NCBI GenBank assembly: GCA_958415625.1
Contig: CATYZI010000002.1
Span: forward strand, 1-64,000
Reading direction: 5' to 3'
Source: an uncultured Collinsella sp.
Lineage (GTDB): Bacteria > Actinomycetota > Coriobacteriia > Coriobacteriales > Coriobacteriaceae
Length of the DNA stretch: 64,000 nucleotides
Under the pieces are notes generated by a model. That model did no database searches, was not told the origin of the DNA, and saw only the letters and a list, made by a program, of their open reading frames with translations. A program made the translations under genes and the position numbers. Shown here one piece after another: positions 53,648-62,764 of this stretch; the stretch's first letter is position 1, and the number at the start of each line of letters is the position of its first letter.

Positions 53648-54613
53648 TTAAAAATTCTTGTCGAGGAACTCGTCGACCGTATTCCAGTAGAGCTCGGGGT
53701 CAACTTGCGCGCTCTTGGCGTGGGTGGCGCCATGGATGGTGAGCTTTTGCTTGACCTTGCTGGCGCACACGTCGTAGTTTTGGTCGAGCATGTCGTACGG
53801 CACAAAGGTGTCCTGGTCGCCGTGGATGAACAACATGGGAACCGTCGCGTGTTTGAGTTGCTCCACACTGCTCGCCTTATGAAAGTCGTAGCCCGCGCGC
53901 ACGTTGCACACCAAGTTTGCTACATCGAGCAAGGGAAAACTGGGCAGGCCAAATACATCCTTGAGCTGCAGGGAGAACTCGTCCCAAACGCTTGTATAGC
54001 CGCAGTCCTCGATAATGCATTTCACATTTGCGGGCAGAGATTCCCCCGCTACGTTCATGGCAGTCGCCGCGCCCATCGACTCGCCAAAGACCAGGATGCG
54101 CGCCTTGGGATCGGCCGCAACAATCCGCCCGATCCACGCGACGACATCGAGTCGCTCGGGCCAGCCCATGCCGATGTAGTCACCGCCGGAACGCTCGTGG
54201 GCGCGGGCGGCGGGTGCGAGTACGTTCATGCCGCGGTCGTGGAATCGCTTGACGTATCGGGCCATACCGATGGGCTCGTTGGTATATCCATGCAGGCAGA
54301 CGGCGTAGTCGTGCGTGCTCTCCGACGCAGCAAAATACCAGGCGGCAAGCTCGGTCCCGTCATCTGCGGTGAGGCCGCTGCTCTCGCGATTCTCTTTAAA
54401 CCACGCCCGCGCCTCGGTTCCCTCGGCATCCGGCTGCTCACTTTCTTTGCCGTCCTTGCCGTCCTGCATCATCTTCATGGTGTATGGCGCGCGGGGATTC
54501 AGCGCGAAGTCAAACAGAAAGTTGCCGGCAAATCCGAGCAGCGCAATGACAACCACCAGCGCAACGACGCCGGCTATCTTGAGCTTTCGATGGGAACGTG
54601 CGTTTTGAGACAT
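53648..54613 (-). CDS. Alpha/beta hydrolase, membrane-anchored
   Basis: A 321-residue serine hydrolase. One N-terminal helix (about 10-32) anchors or exports it. HGYTNEPIG near 105 forms the oxyanion region. The nucleophile is in FGESMGAA near 175, and the Asp in IHGDQDTFVPYD and the His in HGATHAKS complete a triad. It resembles the BEM46/S9-like hydrolases. It stands alone. The substrate is unknown. The start at 54613 is followed by a basic region and then the helix. Confidence 0.87.
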   Translation of the reverse strand: MSQNARSHRKLKIAGVVALVVVIALLGFAGNFLFDFALNPRAPYTMKMMQDGKDGKESEQPDAEGTEARAWFKENRESSGLTADDGTELAAWYFAASESTHDYAVCLHGYTNEPIGMARYVKRFHDRGMNVLAPAARAHERSGGDYIGMGWPERLDVVAWIGRIVAADPKARILVFGESMGAATAMNVAGESLPANVKCIIEDCGYTSVWDEFSLQLKDVFGLPSFPLLDVANLVCNVRAGYDFHKASSVEQLKHATVPMLFIHGDQDTFVPYDMLDQNYDVCASKVKQKLTIHGATHAKSAQVDPELYWNTVDEFLDKNF

Positions 54614-54799
54614 AAGAAGCTTTCCTATAAGATGTTAATACATCAACATTTAATGCAAGCGCATTATGGACGTTCACCGTTGATGCGTCAACAGGCAAAG
54701 AATGGGTAAACAAAGGGTCACGTATGGTGCAAATTTCGCACGCACCCAGACGCTTTGATATAGTGTTGAGAACTCTTTACGTTGGAGGATGTAACCGGC

Positions 54800-55483
54800 A
54801 TGTCCGATTCGAGCGACAGTTCTAAGCCGCGACCCAAGACCGCGGCCGTTCCACACTACACGGTGGGTGAGGAGATCATGAACTCCGTCACCCATGGTGT
54901 CGGCTGCCTGCTGGGTATCGCGGGCCTGGTGCTCCTGATCGTATTCGCTGCCCTGCGCGGCGGAGGCTCGGCCCACATGGCCGCGGCAATTGTCTATGGC
55001 GTCAGCATTATCCTCGAATACCTAGCCTCCACGCTCTACCACGCGATTCAGCCCGCGCGCGCCAAGCGCGTGTTTCGCATCATCGACCACAGCTGCATCT
55101 ACCTGCTCATAGCCGGCAGCTATACGCCGTTTTGCCTCATCACGCTCGCAAACGACGGCGGCGCTGTGCTGTTCTTTGCCGTATGGGCCATCGCCATTAT
55201 CGGCATCGCCCTCGAGTGCTTTATGCGCGAGCGTCAACCGCACTGGGTAAGCGGCCTGGTCTACCTGCTGATGGGCTGGCTTGTCGTCTTTAAGCTGCCC
55301 GAACTTGTGGCACTGCTCAACCCCGTGGCACTTGCCCTGCTCGCCGTCGGCGGCGTGTGCTACACCGCGGGCGTGCCGTTCTATATCGCCAAAAACGTGC
55401 GCTATCTGCACAGTGTTTTCCACTTGTGGGTGCTCGCCGGCAGCATCTTCCAGTTCATGGCGGTGATCCTCTTCGTAATCTAG
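54800..55483 (+). CDS. Hemolysin III / PAQR-like membrane protein
   Basis: A 227-residue seven-helix protein of the YqfA/HlyIII family. It has the motif NSVTHGVGCLLG near 27, STLYHA near 80, DHSCIYLLIAGSYTPF near 100 and HSVFHLWVLAGS near 205. The conserved Ser, His and Asp bind a metal, and the family may act on lipids. The start at 54800 follows GGAGG by 11 nt. It does not indicate haemolysis by itself. Confidence 0.9.
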   Translation: MSDSSDSSKPRPKTAAVPHYTVGEEIMNSVTHGVGCLLGIAGLVLLIVFAALRGGGSAHMAAAIVYGVSIILEYLASTLYHAIQPARAKRVFRIIDHSCIYLLIAGSYTPFCLITLANDGGAVLFFAVWAIAIIGIALECFMRERQPHWVSGLVYLLMGWLVVFKLPELVALLNPVALALLAVGGVCYTAGVPFYIAKNVRYLHSVFHLWVLAGSIFQFMAVILFVI

Positions 55484-55591
55484 CGACCGCGCCCATGCCC
55501 TCGCTCCCACGGGCGACCGGCGCAATTGCCCTATCCGTCACCTACGCTTACTACCCAACGTCCCGAATCTTGGAGGTTCGAGAAACTCCCG

Positions 55592-56965
55592 ATGGACATA
55601 ACCATCTCCCTTATCACCACCCTCGTTTTGACCCTCATCAACGGCTACTTCTCTATGTCCGAGATGGCGCTCACCACGGCCAAGCGCGCCGTGCTGGAGC
55701 ACGAGGCCGAGGAAGGCGACAAGCGCGCCGAGCGTGCCATTAAGCTGGCTGCCGACTCCGACCAACTGCTCGCCACCATCCAGGTCGCCATCACGCTCGT
55801 GGGCTTCGCCTCGTCTGCCGTCGCCTCGACGAGCCTGTCCGACCCGCTCGCCACGTGGCTCATGAGCTTTGGCATCGCGCCGCTCTCCGCCATCGCGCGC
55901 GGCCTGGCGCCGGTCATCATCACCGTCGCCGTCGCCTTTGTGTCCATCGTGATCGGCGAGCTCGTGCCCAAGCGCATCGGCCTTGCTAACGCCGAGGGCG
56001 TATCCAAGCAGGTCGTGGGACCGCTCTCCGTATTCCAAAAGATCGCCCGTCCGCTCGTGTGGCTGACTGGCGCTTGCTCCGATGGCCTGGCCCGCATTCT
56101 GCGCATCAAGAGTGCCGACGACCGTCAGAACGTCTCGGAAGAAGAGATCAAGTACATGGTCTCGGAGCAGGACGACCTGCTCGACGAGGAAAAGCGTATG
56201 ATCCACGAGATCTTCGACCTGGGCGACACCGTTGCCCGCGAGGTCATGGTGCCGCGCGTGGACACCACCATGTGCGAGGACGACGAGACGGTCGCCGACG
56301 TGTTGTCCACCATGCGCCAGACCGGCTTCAGCCGCATCCCCGTCTATCACGAGGACCCCGACAACGTCGCGGGCATCGCGCACATCAAGGACCTGATCCA
56401 GCCCGCGCTCGACGGTAAGGGCGACCAGCCCATCGCCGGCTTTTTGCGCGACGCCACCTTTGTGCCCGACACCAAGGACATCCTGCCGCTGCTGTCCGAG
56501 ATGCAGACCTCGCACGACCAGATCGTGGTCGTCGTGGATGAGTACGGCGGCACGGCCGGCATCATCACCATCGAGGACATCGTCGAGGAGATCGTGGGCG
56601 AGATCGAGGACGAGTTCGACCCCGACAACAAGTACCTCACGCGCCTTTCGCGCCGCGAGTGGCTCGTCGATGGGCGTTTTTCGTGCGATGACGCGATTGA
56701 GCTTGGTTGGCCGCTCGAGGAAAGCGATGATTATGAGACCATCGCCGGCTGGATCTTGGAGCTTTGCGACTCAGTGCCCGACATCGGAGAGGTGTTTGAG
56801 GTCGCGGGGTACAAGTTTAAAGTGCAGTCGATGCGTGGCCAGCGCATCTCGCTCATTCGCGTGATCGCTCCGGCCGAAACCGATAAGAAGGATTCCGAGT
56901 CTTCGGTAGACGAGCCGACGACGTCGGGTGCGGGTTCCGCGAATCCGCACGACGGCGACGAGTAG
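55592..56965 (+). CDS. CNNM/CorC-family transporter (hemolysin C-like)
   Basis: A 457-residue membrane protein. A DUF21 domain (about 1-185) with three to four helices, a CBS pair (about 205-330: VPRVDTTMCEDDETVADVL, then SEMQTSHDQIVVVVDEYGGTAGI) and a C-terminal CorC_HlyC domain (about 350-435). The family is linked to magnesium export or tolerance. The start at 55592 gives MDITISLITTLVLTLINGYF; the frame extends 22 codons upstream without similarity. The next gene lies 24 bp on. Confidence 0.9.
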   Translation: MDITISLITTLVLTLINGYFSMSEMALTTAKRAVLEHEAEEGDKRAERAIKLAADSDQLLATIQVAITLVGFASSAVASTSLSDPLATWLMSFGIAPLSAIARGLAPVIITVAVAFVSIVIGELVPKRIGLANAEGVSKQVVGPLSVFQKIARPLVWLTGACSDGLARILRIKSADDRQNVSEEEIKYMVSEQDDLLDEEKRMIHEIFDLGDTVAREVMVPRVDTTMCEDDETVADVLSTMRQTGFSRIPVYHEDPDNVAGIAHIKDLIQPALDGKGDQPIAGFLRDATFVPDTKDILPLLSEMQTSHDQIVVVVDEYGGTAGIITIEDIVEEIVGEIEDEFDPDNKYLTRLSRREWLVDGRFSCDDAIELGWPLEESDDYETIAGWILELCDSVPDIGEVFEVAGYKFKVQSMRGQRISLIRVIAPAETDKKDSESSVDEPTTSGAGSANPHDGDE

Positions 56966-56989
56966 GACAAGGAAGAGTAGGGGAGAGTT

Positions 56990-57823
56990 ATGGCAGGCCT
57001 GTTCAACATCCTTAAGGTCACCGTCAGTGAGGACAAGATCTGCGCGCATGTGCTGGTGAACCCCGGCATGCCGCTCATGACCTCGGAGGACATCGAGGCC
57101 ACGGCGCGCGTGTACTACCTGGTGCCCGCGATTGCCAAGCACCTGTGCCTGGGCGATTCCGGCCGCGAGTTCCAGGACTGCATGGGTCAGACCGAGCTCT
57201 GCCACCTGCTGGAGCACGTGACGGTCGAGCTCATGAACGAGACCGGTCTTGCCGGTAGCATCTCGTGCGGCCGCACGCGCGTAAGCGAGCATGACGAGCG
57301 TGTCTTTGAGGTCGAGCTTTCGTGTCCCGACGACGCACTGGCCATCGGTGCGCTGTCGTCGGCCACCTTTATGATGGACTGGGCGTACCTGCACGCCGAC
57401 CAGCCTGCCCCCGACGTGGAAGGCACGGTCGCGGGCCTGCGCAACCTGGTGCTGGGCATGCGCGCCGAGGCCGAGGGCAAGGATCCTCACGAGGCCGTCG
57501 CCGCTGCGAACGGCGAAGATGCTGCCGAGGACGAGGGCGCTGACGAGGGCGATGTGCCGGTCGACGCCGAGCCCGTTGCCGATGCGACCGCCGAGCCCGT
57601 TCCCACCGAGCCCCAGGGCGTCCCCAACTTTGACGACGAGCCCCAGGTGGCGATTGATACCGAGGGCGCGGTTGCCGAGAACCACGGGGCCTCCGCTGCC
57701 GTCTTTGGCGGTGCGGCGACGGTTCCGGCAGGACCTGCGCATGAGGGCGGCCTGCCGCTCGTGGACGGCGCCGGCGAGGACCCGGGTGCCACGGTGGCCA
57801 TGCCGGCTGTGCCTCAGGAGTAG
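56990..57823 (+). CDS. Stand-alone protein like the cyanophycin synthetase N-terminal domain
   Basis: A 277-residue protein. Residues about 1-155 resemble the N-domain of CphA: CHLLEHVTVELMNETG near 72-90, ISCGRTRVSEHDERVFEVEL near 95-115, and a final helix. The ATP-grasp and Mur-ligase domains are missing. Residues about 160-277 are an acidic, Pro/Ala-rich disordered tail. GGGGAGAG precedes the ATG. It is 24 bp from the CNNM gene, so it is probably cotranscribed. The function is unknown; the domain's substrate-binding role in CphA suggests a peptide or amino-acid ligand. Confidence 0.55.
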   Translation: MAGLFNILKVTVSEDKICAHVLVNPGMPLMTSEDIEATARVYYLVPAIAKHLCLGDSGREFQDCMGQTELCHLLEHVTVELMNETGLAGSISCGRTRVSEHDERVFEVELSCPDDALAIGALSSATFMMDWAYLHADQPAPDVEGTVAGLRNLVLGMRAEAEGKDPHEAVAAANGEDAAEDEGADEGDVPVDAEPVADATAEPVPTEPQGVPNFDDEPQVAIDTEGAVAENHGASAAVFGGAATVPAGPAHEGGLPLVDGAGEDPGATVAMPAVPQE

Positions 57824-57959
57824 GCCTACGCGTTTATCACCATCACGTACCTGCGCCTTTGCCGTACGCAGATGAGCGGAGCGGCAAGTGATGCGCTGCG
57901 GGTATAATGGACAGCATTCAAACGGTGGGCACCGACGTGCCCGCAGGAGAGGAATGATC

Positions 57960-58349
57960 ATGGGTAAGACTTTCAGCTTTGTCTCCGGCGCACTTTTTGG
58001 TGCTGCTGCCGGCGCTATTATCGGTGTTGCTCTGGCCCCGCGCTCGGGCGCCGAGACCCGCGCCATGGCTGCCGATATCGCCAACGACGCCTGGGACAAT
58101 ATGCGCGACACCTACGAGCACAGCGCCGAGGAGGCCCGTGCCGCGGTGAATGACTTTGGCCCGATGGTCGACGCCAAGACCGACGACCTGCGCGCCAAGG
58201 TCGACCTGGCCCGCGAGCGCATGGACCAGCTGCGCGAGCAGCTCAACGACGCCATTTCGGGCGGCAACGTGACGCCTGCCGCCGACGTCGTGGTCGAGAA
58301 CGCCGTCGAGGCTGATACCGAGGCCGCGGAGCCCTCGACCGAGGCATAA
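57960..58349 (+). CDS. YtxH-domain protein
   Basis: A 129-residue small protein. A Gly/Ala-rich N-terminal helix (FVSGALFGAAAGAIIGVALAP) is followed by RSGAETR, the usual YtxH signature, and then a long amphipathic helix. Such proteins often associate with membranes or respond to stress; the function is unclear. The start at 57960 is chosen from AGGAGAGG spacing; ATG 57954 is possible. A TATAAT at 57903-57908 may be its -10 box. The stop overlaps the next start (TAATG). Confidence 0.8.
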   Translation: MGKTFSFVSGALFGAAAGAIIGVALAPRSGAETRAMAADIANDAWDNMRDTYEHSAEEARAAVNDFGPMVDAKTDDLRAKVDLARERMDQLREQLNDAISGGNVTPAADVVVENAVEADTEAAEPSTEA

Positions 58350-59104
58350 TGCGCGCCGGGGATTTTGTCGGCGCCAAGATCTATCGCAAGCCTACCGAGG
58401 ACAAGCGCACCAAAAAGGACGGCACGCCGCGCAGCCCTAAAAAGCTCGGAAAGATTCACTTTCCGGTCTTTACCCCGGGCGGTACGCGTGTGGTCGGCTT
58501 TATGGTCCGCCAGTCCGATATCGCGGGCATGATCGAGCGTCCCGATCGATTCGTAGCGCTCGACGCCATTGGTGTCTACGAGGGCGCCATTGCGGTCGAT
58601 GACGTCAAGGACACGTACGATGCCGCCGCCGCCAAGCGCCTCGACATCAACCTGGACGATTGCATCATCTGGGTCGGTATGGACGTGCGCACGGAATCGG
58701 GCGACGTCGTGGGCTATTGCTCGGACGTTGAGTTCAAGCCACGTTCGGGCATCGTGCAGGCATTCTATGTGACCGCCGGTGCTGCTTCGAGTGTTTTGGT
58801 TGGTGACACGCAGGTGCCGCCGACGATGCTACGCGGCTACGAGAACGGTGCGATGGTCGTCTCGGACGAGGTCAAGTCGCTTGGGTATTCGGGCGGTGCG
58901 GCCGCCAAGGCCGCCGAGGCCAGCGTCGTGGTGGGCGACAAGGTCAAAAAGGGCGCCAAGGTGCTCGACGACAAGGGATCGGTCGCCGTGGACAAAGGCA
59001 GTCGCGCACTGGGCAAGCAGCTCGGCAAGACGCGCGGCATGTTCAAGGCCTTTAAGGACGAATACCAAAAGGCGAGCGGAGGCTCGTCAAAAGCTACAAA
59101 ATAG
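58349..59104 (+). CDS. PRC-barrel-like protein
   Basis: A 251-residue cytoplasmic protein. Two PRC-barrel-like segments are suggested (about 4-80 and 105-155: VGMDVRTESGDVVGYCSDVEFKP), the fold found in RimM and photosynthetic H subunits. The C-terminal 90 residues are Lys/Ala-rich. It is coupled to the YtxH gene. The function is unknown. A PRC-like segment also starts the magnesium-related protein encoded 1.8 kb downstream. Confidence 0.6.
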   Translation: MRAGDFVGAKIYRKPTEDKRTKKDGTPRSPKKLGKIHFPVFTPGGTRVVGFMVRQSDIAGMIERPDRFVALDAIGVYEGAIAVDDVKDTYDAAAAKRLDINLDDCIIWVGMDVRTESGDVVGYCSDVEFKPRSGIVQAFYVTAGAASSVLVGDTQVPPTMLRGYENGAMVVSDEVKSLGYSGGAAAKAAEASVVVGDKVKKGAKVLDDKGSVAVDKGSRALGKQLGKTRGMFKAFKDEYQKASGGSSKATK

Positions 59105-59125
59105 CGACGTACCAAATGATGGGAG

Positions 59126-59158
59126 GCAAGCCGGAGACCTGTTGCTCCGGCTTGCTGT
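59126..59158 (+). terminator. Terminator of the YtxH/PRC pair
   Basis: GCAAGCCGGAG (59126-59136) pairs with CTCCGGCTTGC (59145-59155), followed by TGTGTTTATG. The T tract is weak. Confidence 0.6.
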
Positions 59159-59176
59159 GTTTATGGGGGAGGGCAC

Positions 59177-60583
59177 ATGCGCCAAAACGGATCCAACTTA
59201 AACGGGCGTTCGGGTGCGCGTCCGACGGCGCGCCGCGACCTGGGGCAGCTGCCCAGCGGTCAGCGCCGTCGCCGCCGTAAGCCCGGCGCGATGTACCTCA
59301 ACCATAGCCGCGGGTTTAGCGACCGCAGCGCGCGCATCGGCAACGGGCGCTCGCCGCGCCGACCGTCCCGTCTGCCCTATGCGCTCATTGCCGTGGGCTG
59401 TGCGCTCGTGCTGTTTATCGCTGCCGTCGTGGGCTACGTCAACCGCAGCGTGGACGTGGAACTTAACGGGCAAAAGACCGCGGTGCGCGTGGGCTCTACG
59501 CTGCAGAATCTCATCGACGACCAGGAGTTGACCGATACCTACGACGCAGGCGACCTGCTGGCCGTCGATGACAGCGTGCTCAAGCGCCATGGCGGCGAAA
59601 AGCTGTCGGTTAAGGTGGACGGCAAGCGCATAAAACAGGGCAAATGGGATAGCCGCGAACTTGAGGGCGGCGAGAAGGTGACGGTCAAGGATGGCCGTAA
59701 CACCTACGAGAAGCACGAGGTTCAGGCTACGGTTATCGAGCCCAAGCTCAAGGTCGAGGGCACGGGCGCTATCGAGTATGTGCAGACATGGGGTGTCCAG
59801 GGCCGCTCCGAGGTGTGGGTTGGTGAGCAGTCGGGCAAGACGCAGGACCGCGGCGAGGTTGTGCCCGCCACCGATTGCGTCGTTGCGTGCGCCAGCGTGG
59901 CGCCCAAGGGCAACAAAAAGTACGTGGCGCTGACGTTTGACGAGGGTCCGAGCGGCGCCACCAAACAGATCTTGCAGGTGCTCAAGGAAAAGGGCGTTAC
60001 CGCGACGTTCTTCCTTTCGGGCGATGCGGCCGAGGCCTCGCCTGCCACGGCCAAGGCGATTGTCGATGCCGGGTGCGAGATCGGATCCAACAGCTACAGC
60101 GACGATTCGCTCAAGGGTCAGGACCGTGAGACGGTACGCGAACAGATCACGAAAGGCACCGATGCGATTAAGTCGGCGACCGGCGTGAAGACGATGCTGC
60201 TGCGTGCTCCCTACGCTGCCTTTGACGAGCAAAACTGGATTGATGCGATGGACCTGGTCTCCGCCGTGGTCTCGTGGAATATTGACTCGGGCGACTGGCT
60301 GCTCAACGGTGCCGACGAGCAGGTCTCAACGGTGCTCGATTCGGTGACGCCGGGCAATATCGTGCTGCTCACCGATAGAGACGAATGCGCCGAGCAGACG
60401 CTCGAGGCGCTGCCGCAGATTATCGACGGTCTTGTCGCCGACGGATACAAGATCGTGACGCTCAGCGACCTGGTCAAGACGGACACATCGCTCAGCAAAA
60501 AGCTCACCTCGCTGACGAAGGTCACCATGCCCAAGGACGCCGTGTTCCCCCAACTTGCCGAGGACGATGACACCACAGAGTAG
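59177..60583 (+). CDS. NodB-fold polysaccharide deacetylase homologue, catalytic residues lost
   Basis: A 468-residue protein. A basic N-terminus, one membrane helix (about 65-90) and two to three small beta domains (about 95-230) lead to a NodB domain at about 245-455. The five NodB motifs are changed: TFDEGP for TFDDGP (near 253), SNSYSDD where HxxxH lies (near 304), RAPYA for RPPYG (near 344), WNIDSGDW (near 370, largely kept), and LLTD for LLHD (near 397). Metal-binding and catalytic His are gone, so it is probably a non-catalytic wall-binding or regulatory protein. GGGAGG precedes the ATG. Confidence 0.85.
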   Translation: MRQNGSNLNGRSGARPTARRDLGQLPSGQRRRRRKPGAMYLNHSRGFSDRSARIGNGRSPRRPSRLPYALIAVGCALVLFIAAVVGYVNRSVDVELNGQKTAVRVGSTLQNLIDDQELTDTYDAGDLLAVDDSVLKRHGGEKLSVKVDGKRIKQGKWDSRELEGGEKVTVKDGRNTYEKHEVQATVIEPKLKVEGTGAIEYVQTWGVQGRSEVWVGEQSGKTQDRGEVVPATDCVVACASVAPKGNKKYVALTFDEGPSGATKQILQVLKEKGVTATFFLSGDAAEASPATAKAIVDAGCEIGSNSYSDDSLKGQDRETVREQITKGTDAIKSATGVKTMLLRAPYAAFDEQNWIDAMDLVSAVVSWNIDSGDWLLNGADEQVSTVLDSVTPGNIVLLTDRDECAEQTLEALPQIIDGLVADGYKIVTLSDLVKTDTSLSKKLTSLTKVTMPKDAVFPQLAEDDDTTE

Positions 60584-60592
60584 TCATTGGGT

Positions 60593-60614
60593 AGTCGTTT
60601 AAGAACGTCCCCAA
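60593..60614. repeat. 22-bp repeat, inverted copy of 52064-52085
   Basis: Exact reverse complement of the 22-bp repeat after the MacB-like permease gene. It begins 10 bp past the NodB-like stop. Confidence 0.75.
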
Positions 60615-60911
60615 GGGCTATGTCACGGATACGTCAGCGTTTGGTATGCCTGCAATGTGCAGCGCATAAATTCGATGCCGCAGGGCGATGCTGATGCTAT
60701 AGTTACTGCGGTTAATGAGGGTCAAGAGAAAGGTTACAGGTGAAATCCAAACCTCGACCATACAGTCGATGACCCCATGCAGGTGCTTTTTGCGCATGCA
60801 CGGGGTGTAAGCGTCGAGCGGCGTGCCGCCCGCGCATGCGTATACATATCCAGAAGCCCCCGGACGCCGCACGCGCGGCCGCGTCCGGAGGAATAATGAT
60901 GGGGAGCACCA
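60615..60911. promoter_or_regulatory. Long structured leader of the MgtE-like gene
   Basis: About 300 bp without a gene. It contains a hairpin CCCCATGCAGGTGC with GCGCATGCACGGGG around TTTTT at about 60773-60810, and a GC-rich hairpin near 60855-60885. A magnesium-sensing leader (M-box type) is conceivable given the downstream genes, but I cannot match the M-box consensus. Confidence 0.35.
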
Positions 60912-62756
60912 TTGAATTATCTGAGTGAGATGCTCAAATTGCCGGTCTTGGACGTCGACGGCGAAAAGCTCGGCGTGGTCAACGATTTTGGCATTGCTAC
61001 CGGCGAAGTTTTTCCGCACGTGACGTCGCTCGCGTTCCGCGGCCCCGGCAAGACGCCGTTTATGATCAGCTGGCGCAAATGGGTCGACCGTATCGACGAG
61101 ACGGGCGTGTATCTCAACACGTCTGCCACCAATATTCGCTTCTCGTACCTGCAGCCGACCGAGCTCCTGCTGGCGCGCGACGTGCTCAATAAGCAGATCG
61201 TCGACACGCAGGGCATGAAGGTCGTGCGCGTCAACGACATCAAGTTTTCCATGTCGGGCGAAAACCAGCTGCGCCTGTTGGGTGCCGAGGTCGGTGCCCG
61301 CGGTCTGCTGCGCGCGATCAGCCCCGCACTCGAGCACGTCGTCGAGGGCTTTATGAAGCACCTGGGCAAGCCGCTCAGCGAGGACATCATCGCTTGGTCC
61401 TACATGGACCTGCTCGACCGCTCGACTAAAAACATCCAACTCTCGGTGTCGCACAAGACGCTCGGCGAGCTGCACCCTGCCGACATCGCCGACATTATCG
61501 AGCAGCTCGACCCGCGCCTACGTGCGCAGGTGTTTGCGCAGCTCGATACCGCCCAGGCAGCCGAAGCTATCTCGGAGTTCGATGACGACGAGCTTATGAC
61601 CGAGATGCTCGAGGGCCTGTCCGACACGGACGCATCGTCGATGCTGGCCATGATGGACCCGGACGACGCTGCCGACCTGATCGACGAGCTTGATTACGAG
61701 AAGGCCGAGAAGCTCCTGCGCCTGATGGGCGTCAAGGAGGAGAAGGCGATTCGTAACCTGCTGGGGTATGAGGACAACACCGCCGGCCGCATCATGACCT
61801 CGGAGTTTGTCTCCCTGCCCGCCACGGCAACGGTCGGTGACGCCATCGAGGCGATTCGCGAGCTCGACGAGGACTTCGAGAGCGTCTACTACGTCTATAC
61901 CGAGGATCCGAGCGGCATGCTGACCGGTGTGCTTTCGCTGCGCACGCTGATCGTAGCCGACCGCGACGCCACGCTGGGTCAGCTGGCCTATCGCGACCTG
62001 GTCTACGTGTCGCCCGACGAGGACCAGGAAGACGTGACGGACGAGATGACCAAGTACGACCTGGTCGCTATCCCCGTCTGCGACGAGAACCGTCATATCC
62101 TGGGTATCGTAACCTTCGACGACGCCATGGACGTTATCGCCGAGGAGCATCAGGAGGACCTGCAGATCGCCGGTGTCGGCTCGGGCGACAGCGCGTCGGA
62201 CGACTCGACGAACGTGCTCAGCTGGTTCGTGCATCGCCAGTACTGGGTTGTTGTATGGGGCATCGCGTCGTGCATCATGGCGACCGTGCTGGGAACGGCG
62301 CTCGGCTCCGCGCATCTGGTGGTGTTCCCCATGTGCGCCATGCCGCTCGTGCTGCTGGCGGCCTCGCGCATGGTGTCGTTCGTCAAGAACTACTTCCTGG
62401 AGTATGACGGTCACGACGACGAGCCCAAGCCGTATCTGGGGTTCTTCTTCCAGAGCACGGGCATGGGCCTGATTCTGTCGCTCGTGACCTACCTGTGCGC
62501 CCAGCTGGTGCGCACCGCTGCGTTCCTCGATGCGCCCATGTTTGAGGAGCAGCTCTTTACCGGGTGCTTTAATATCGCTGCCATTATTTGCCTGGTTGGC
62601 AACATGAGCGCCGTGATTTACCTGATGGTGCTGTTCTGGCGTGACGAGCATGACCTCAACACGTCGGGCACCGCCATGAACGTCATTGCCGTCATGATTT
62701 CGTGTGTGGCGTATTGCATCGCCGCGGTGCTGCTCGCCATATCAGTCATGGGTTAG
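60912..62756 (+). CDS. PRC / MgtE-N / CBS membrane protein, magnesium-related
   Basis: A 614-residue protein. A PRC-like N-terminus (about 8-85), an MgtE N-domain (about 180-285: ELHPADIADIIEQLDP), and a CBS pair (about 290-420: RIMTSEFVSLPATATVGDAI) come first. About five helices from residue 440 follow. The helical region lacks the GGNxGxQ motif of MgtE channels, so it may not itself conduct ions. The start is TTG 60912 with GGGGAG upstream. It precedes an NRMT magnesium-transporter gene by 8 bp, suggesting a sensor or partner for that protein. Confidence 0.83.
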   Translation: MNYLSEMLKLPVLDVDGEKLGVVNDFGIATGEVFPHVTSLAFRGPGKTPFMISWRKWVDRIDETGVYLNTSATNIRFSYLQPTELLLARDVLNKQIVDTQGMKVVRVNDIKFSMSGENQLRLLGAEVGARGLLRAISPALEHVVEGFMKHLGKPLSEDIIAWSYMDLLDRSTKNIQLSVSHKTLGELHPADIADIIEQLDPRLRAQVFAQLDTAQAAEAISEFDDDELMTEMLEGLSDTDASSMLAMMDPDDAADLIDELDYEKAEKLLRLMGVKEEKAIRNLLGYEDNTAGRIMTSEFVSLPATATVGDAIEAIRELDEDFESVYYVYTEDPSGMLTGVLSLRTLIVADRDATLGQLAYRDLVYVSPDEDQEDVTDEMTKYDLVAIPVCDENRHILGIVTFDDAMDVIAEEHQEDLQIAGVGSGDSASDDSTNVLSWFVHRQYWVVVWGIASCIMATVLGTALGSAHLVVFPMCAMPLVLLAASRMVSFVKNYFLEYDGHDDEPKPYLGFFFQSTGMGLILSLVTYLCAQLVRTAAFLDAPMFEEQLFTGCFNIAAIICLVGNMSAVIYLMVLFWRDEHDLNTSGTAMNVIAVMISCVAYCIAAVLLAISVMG

Positions 62757-62764
62757 GTGGTCGC

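Noticed and set aside
54800..56965. Haemolysins as virulence factors
   Set aside because: Hemolysin III and HlyC/CorC names are historical; the domains are PAQR-like and CNNM/CorC, with membrane or magnesium roles.
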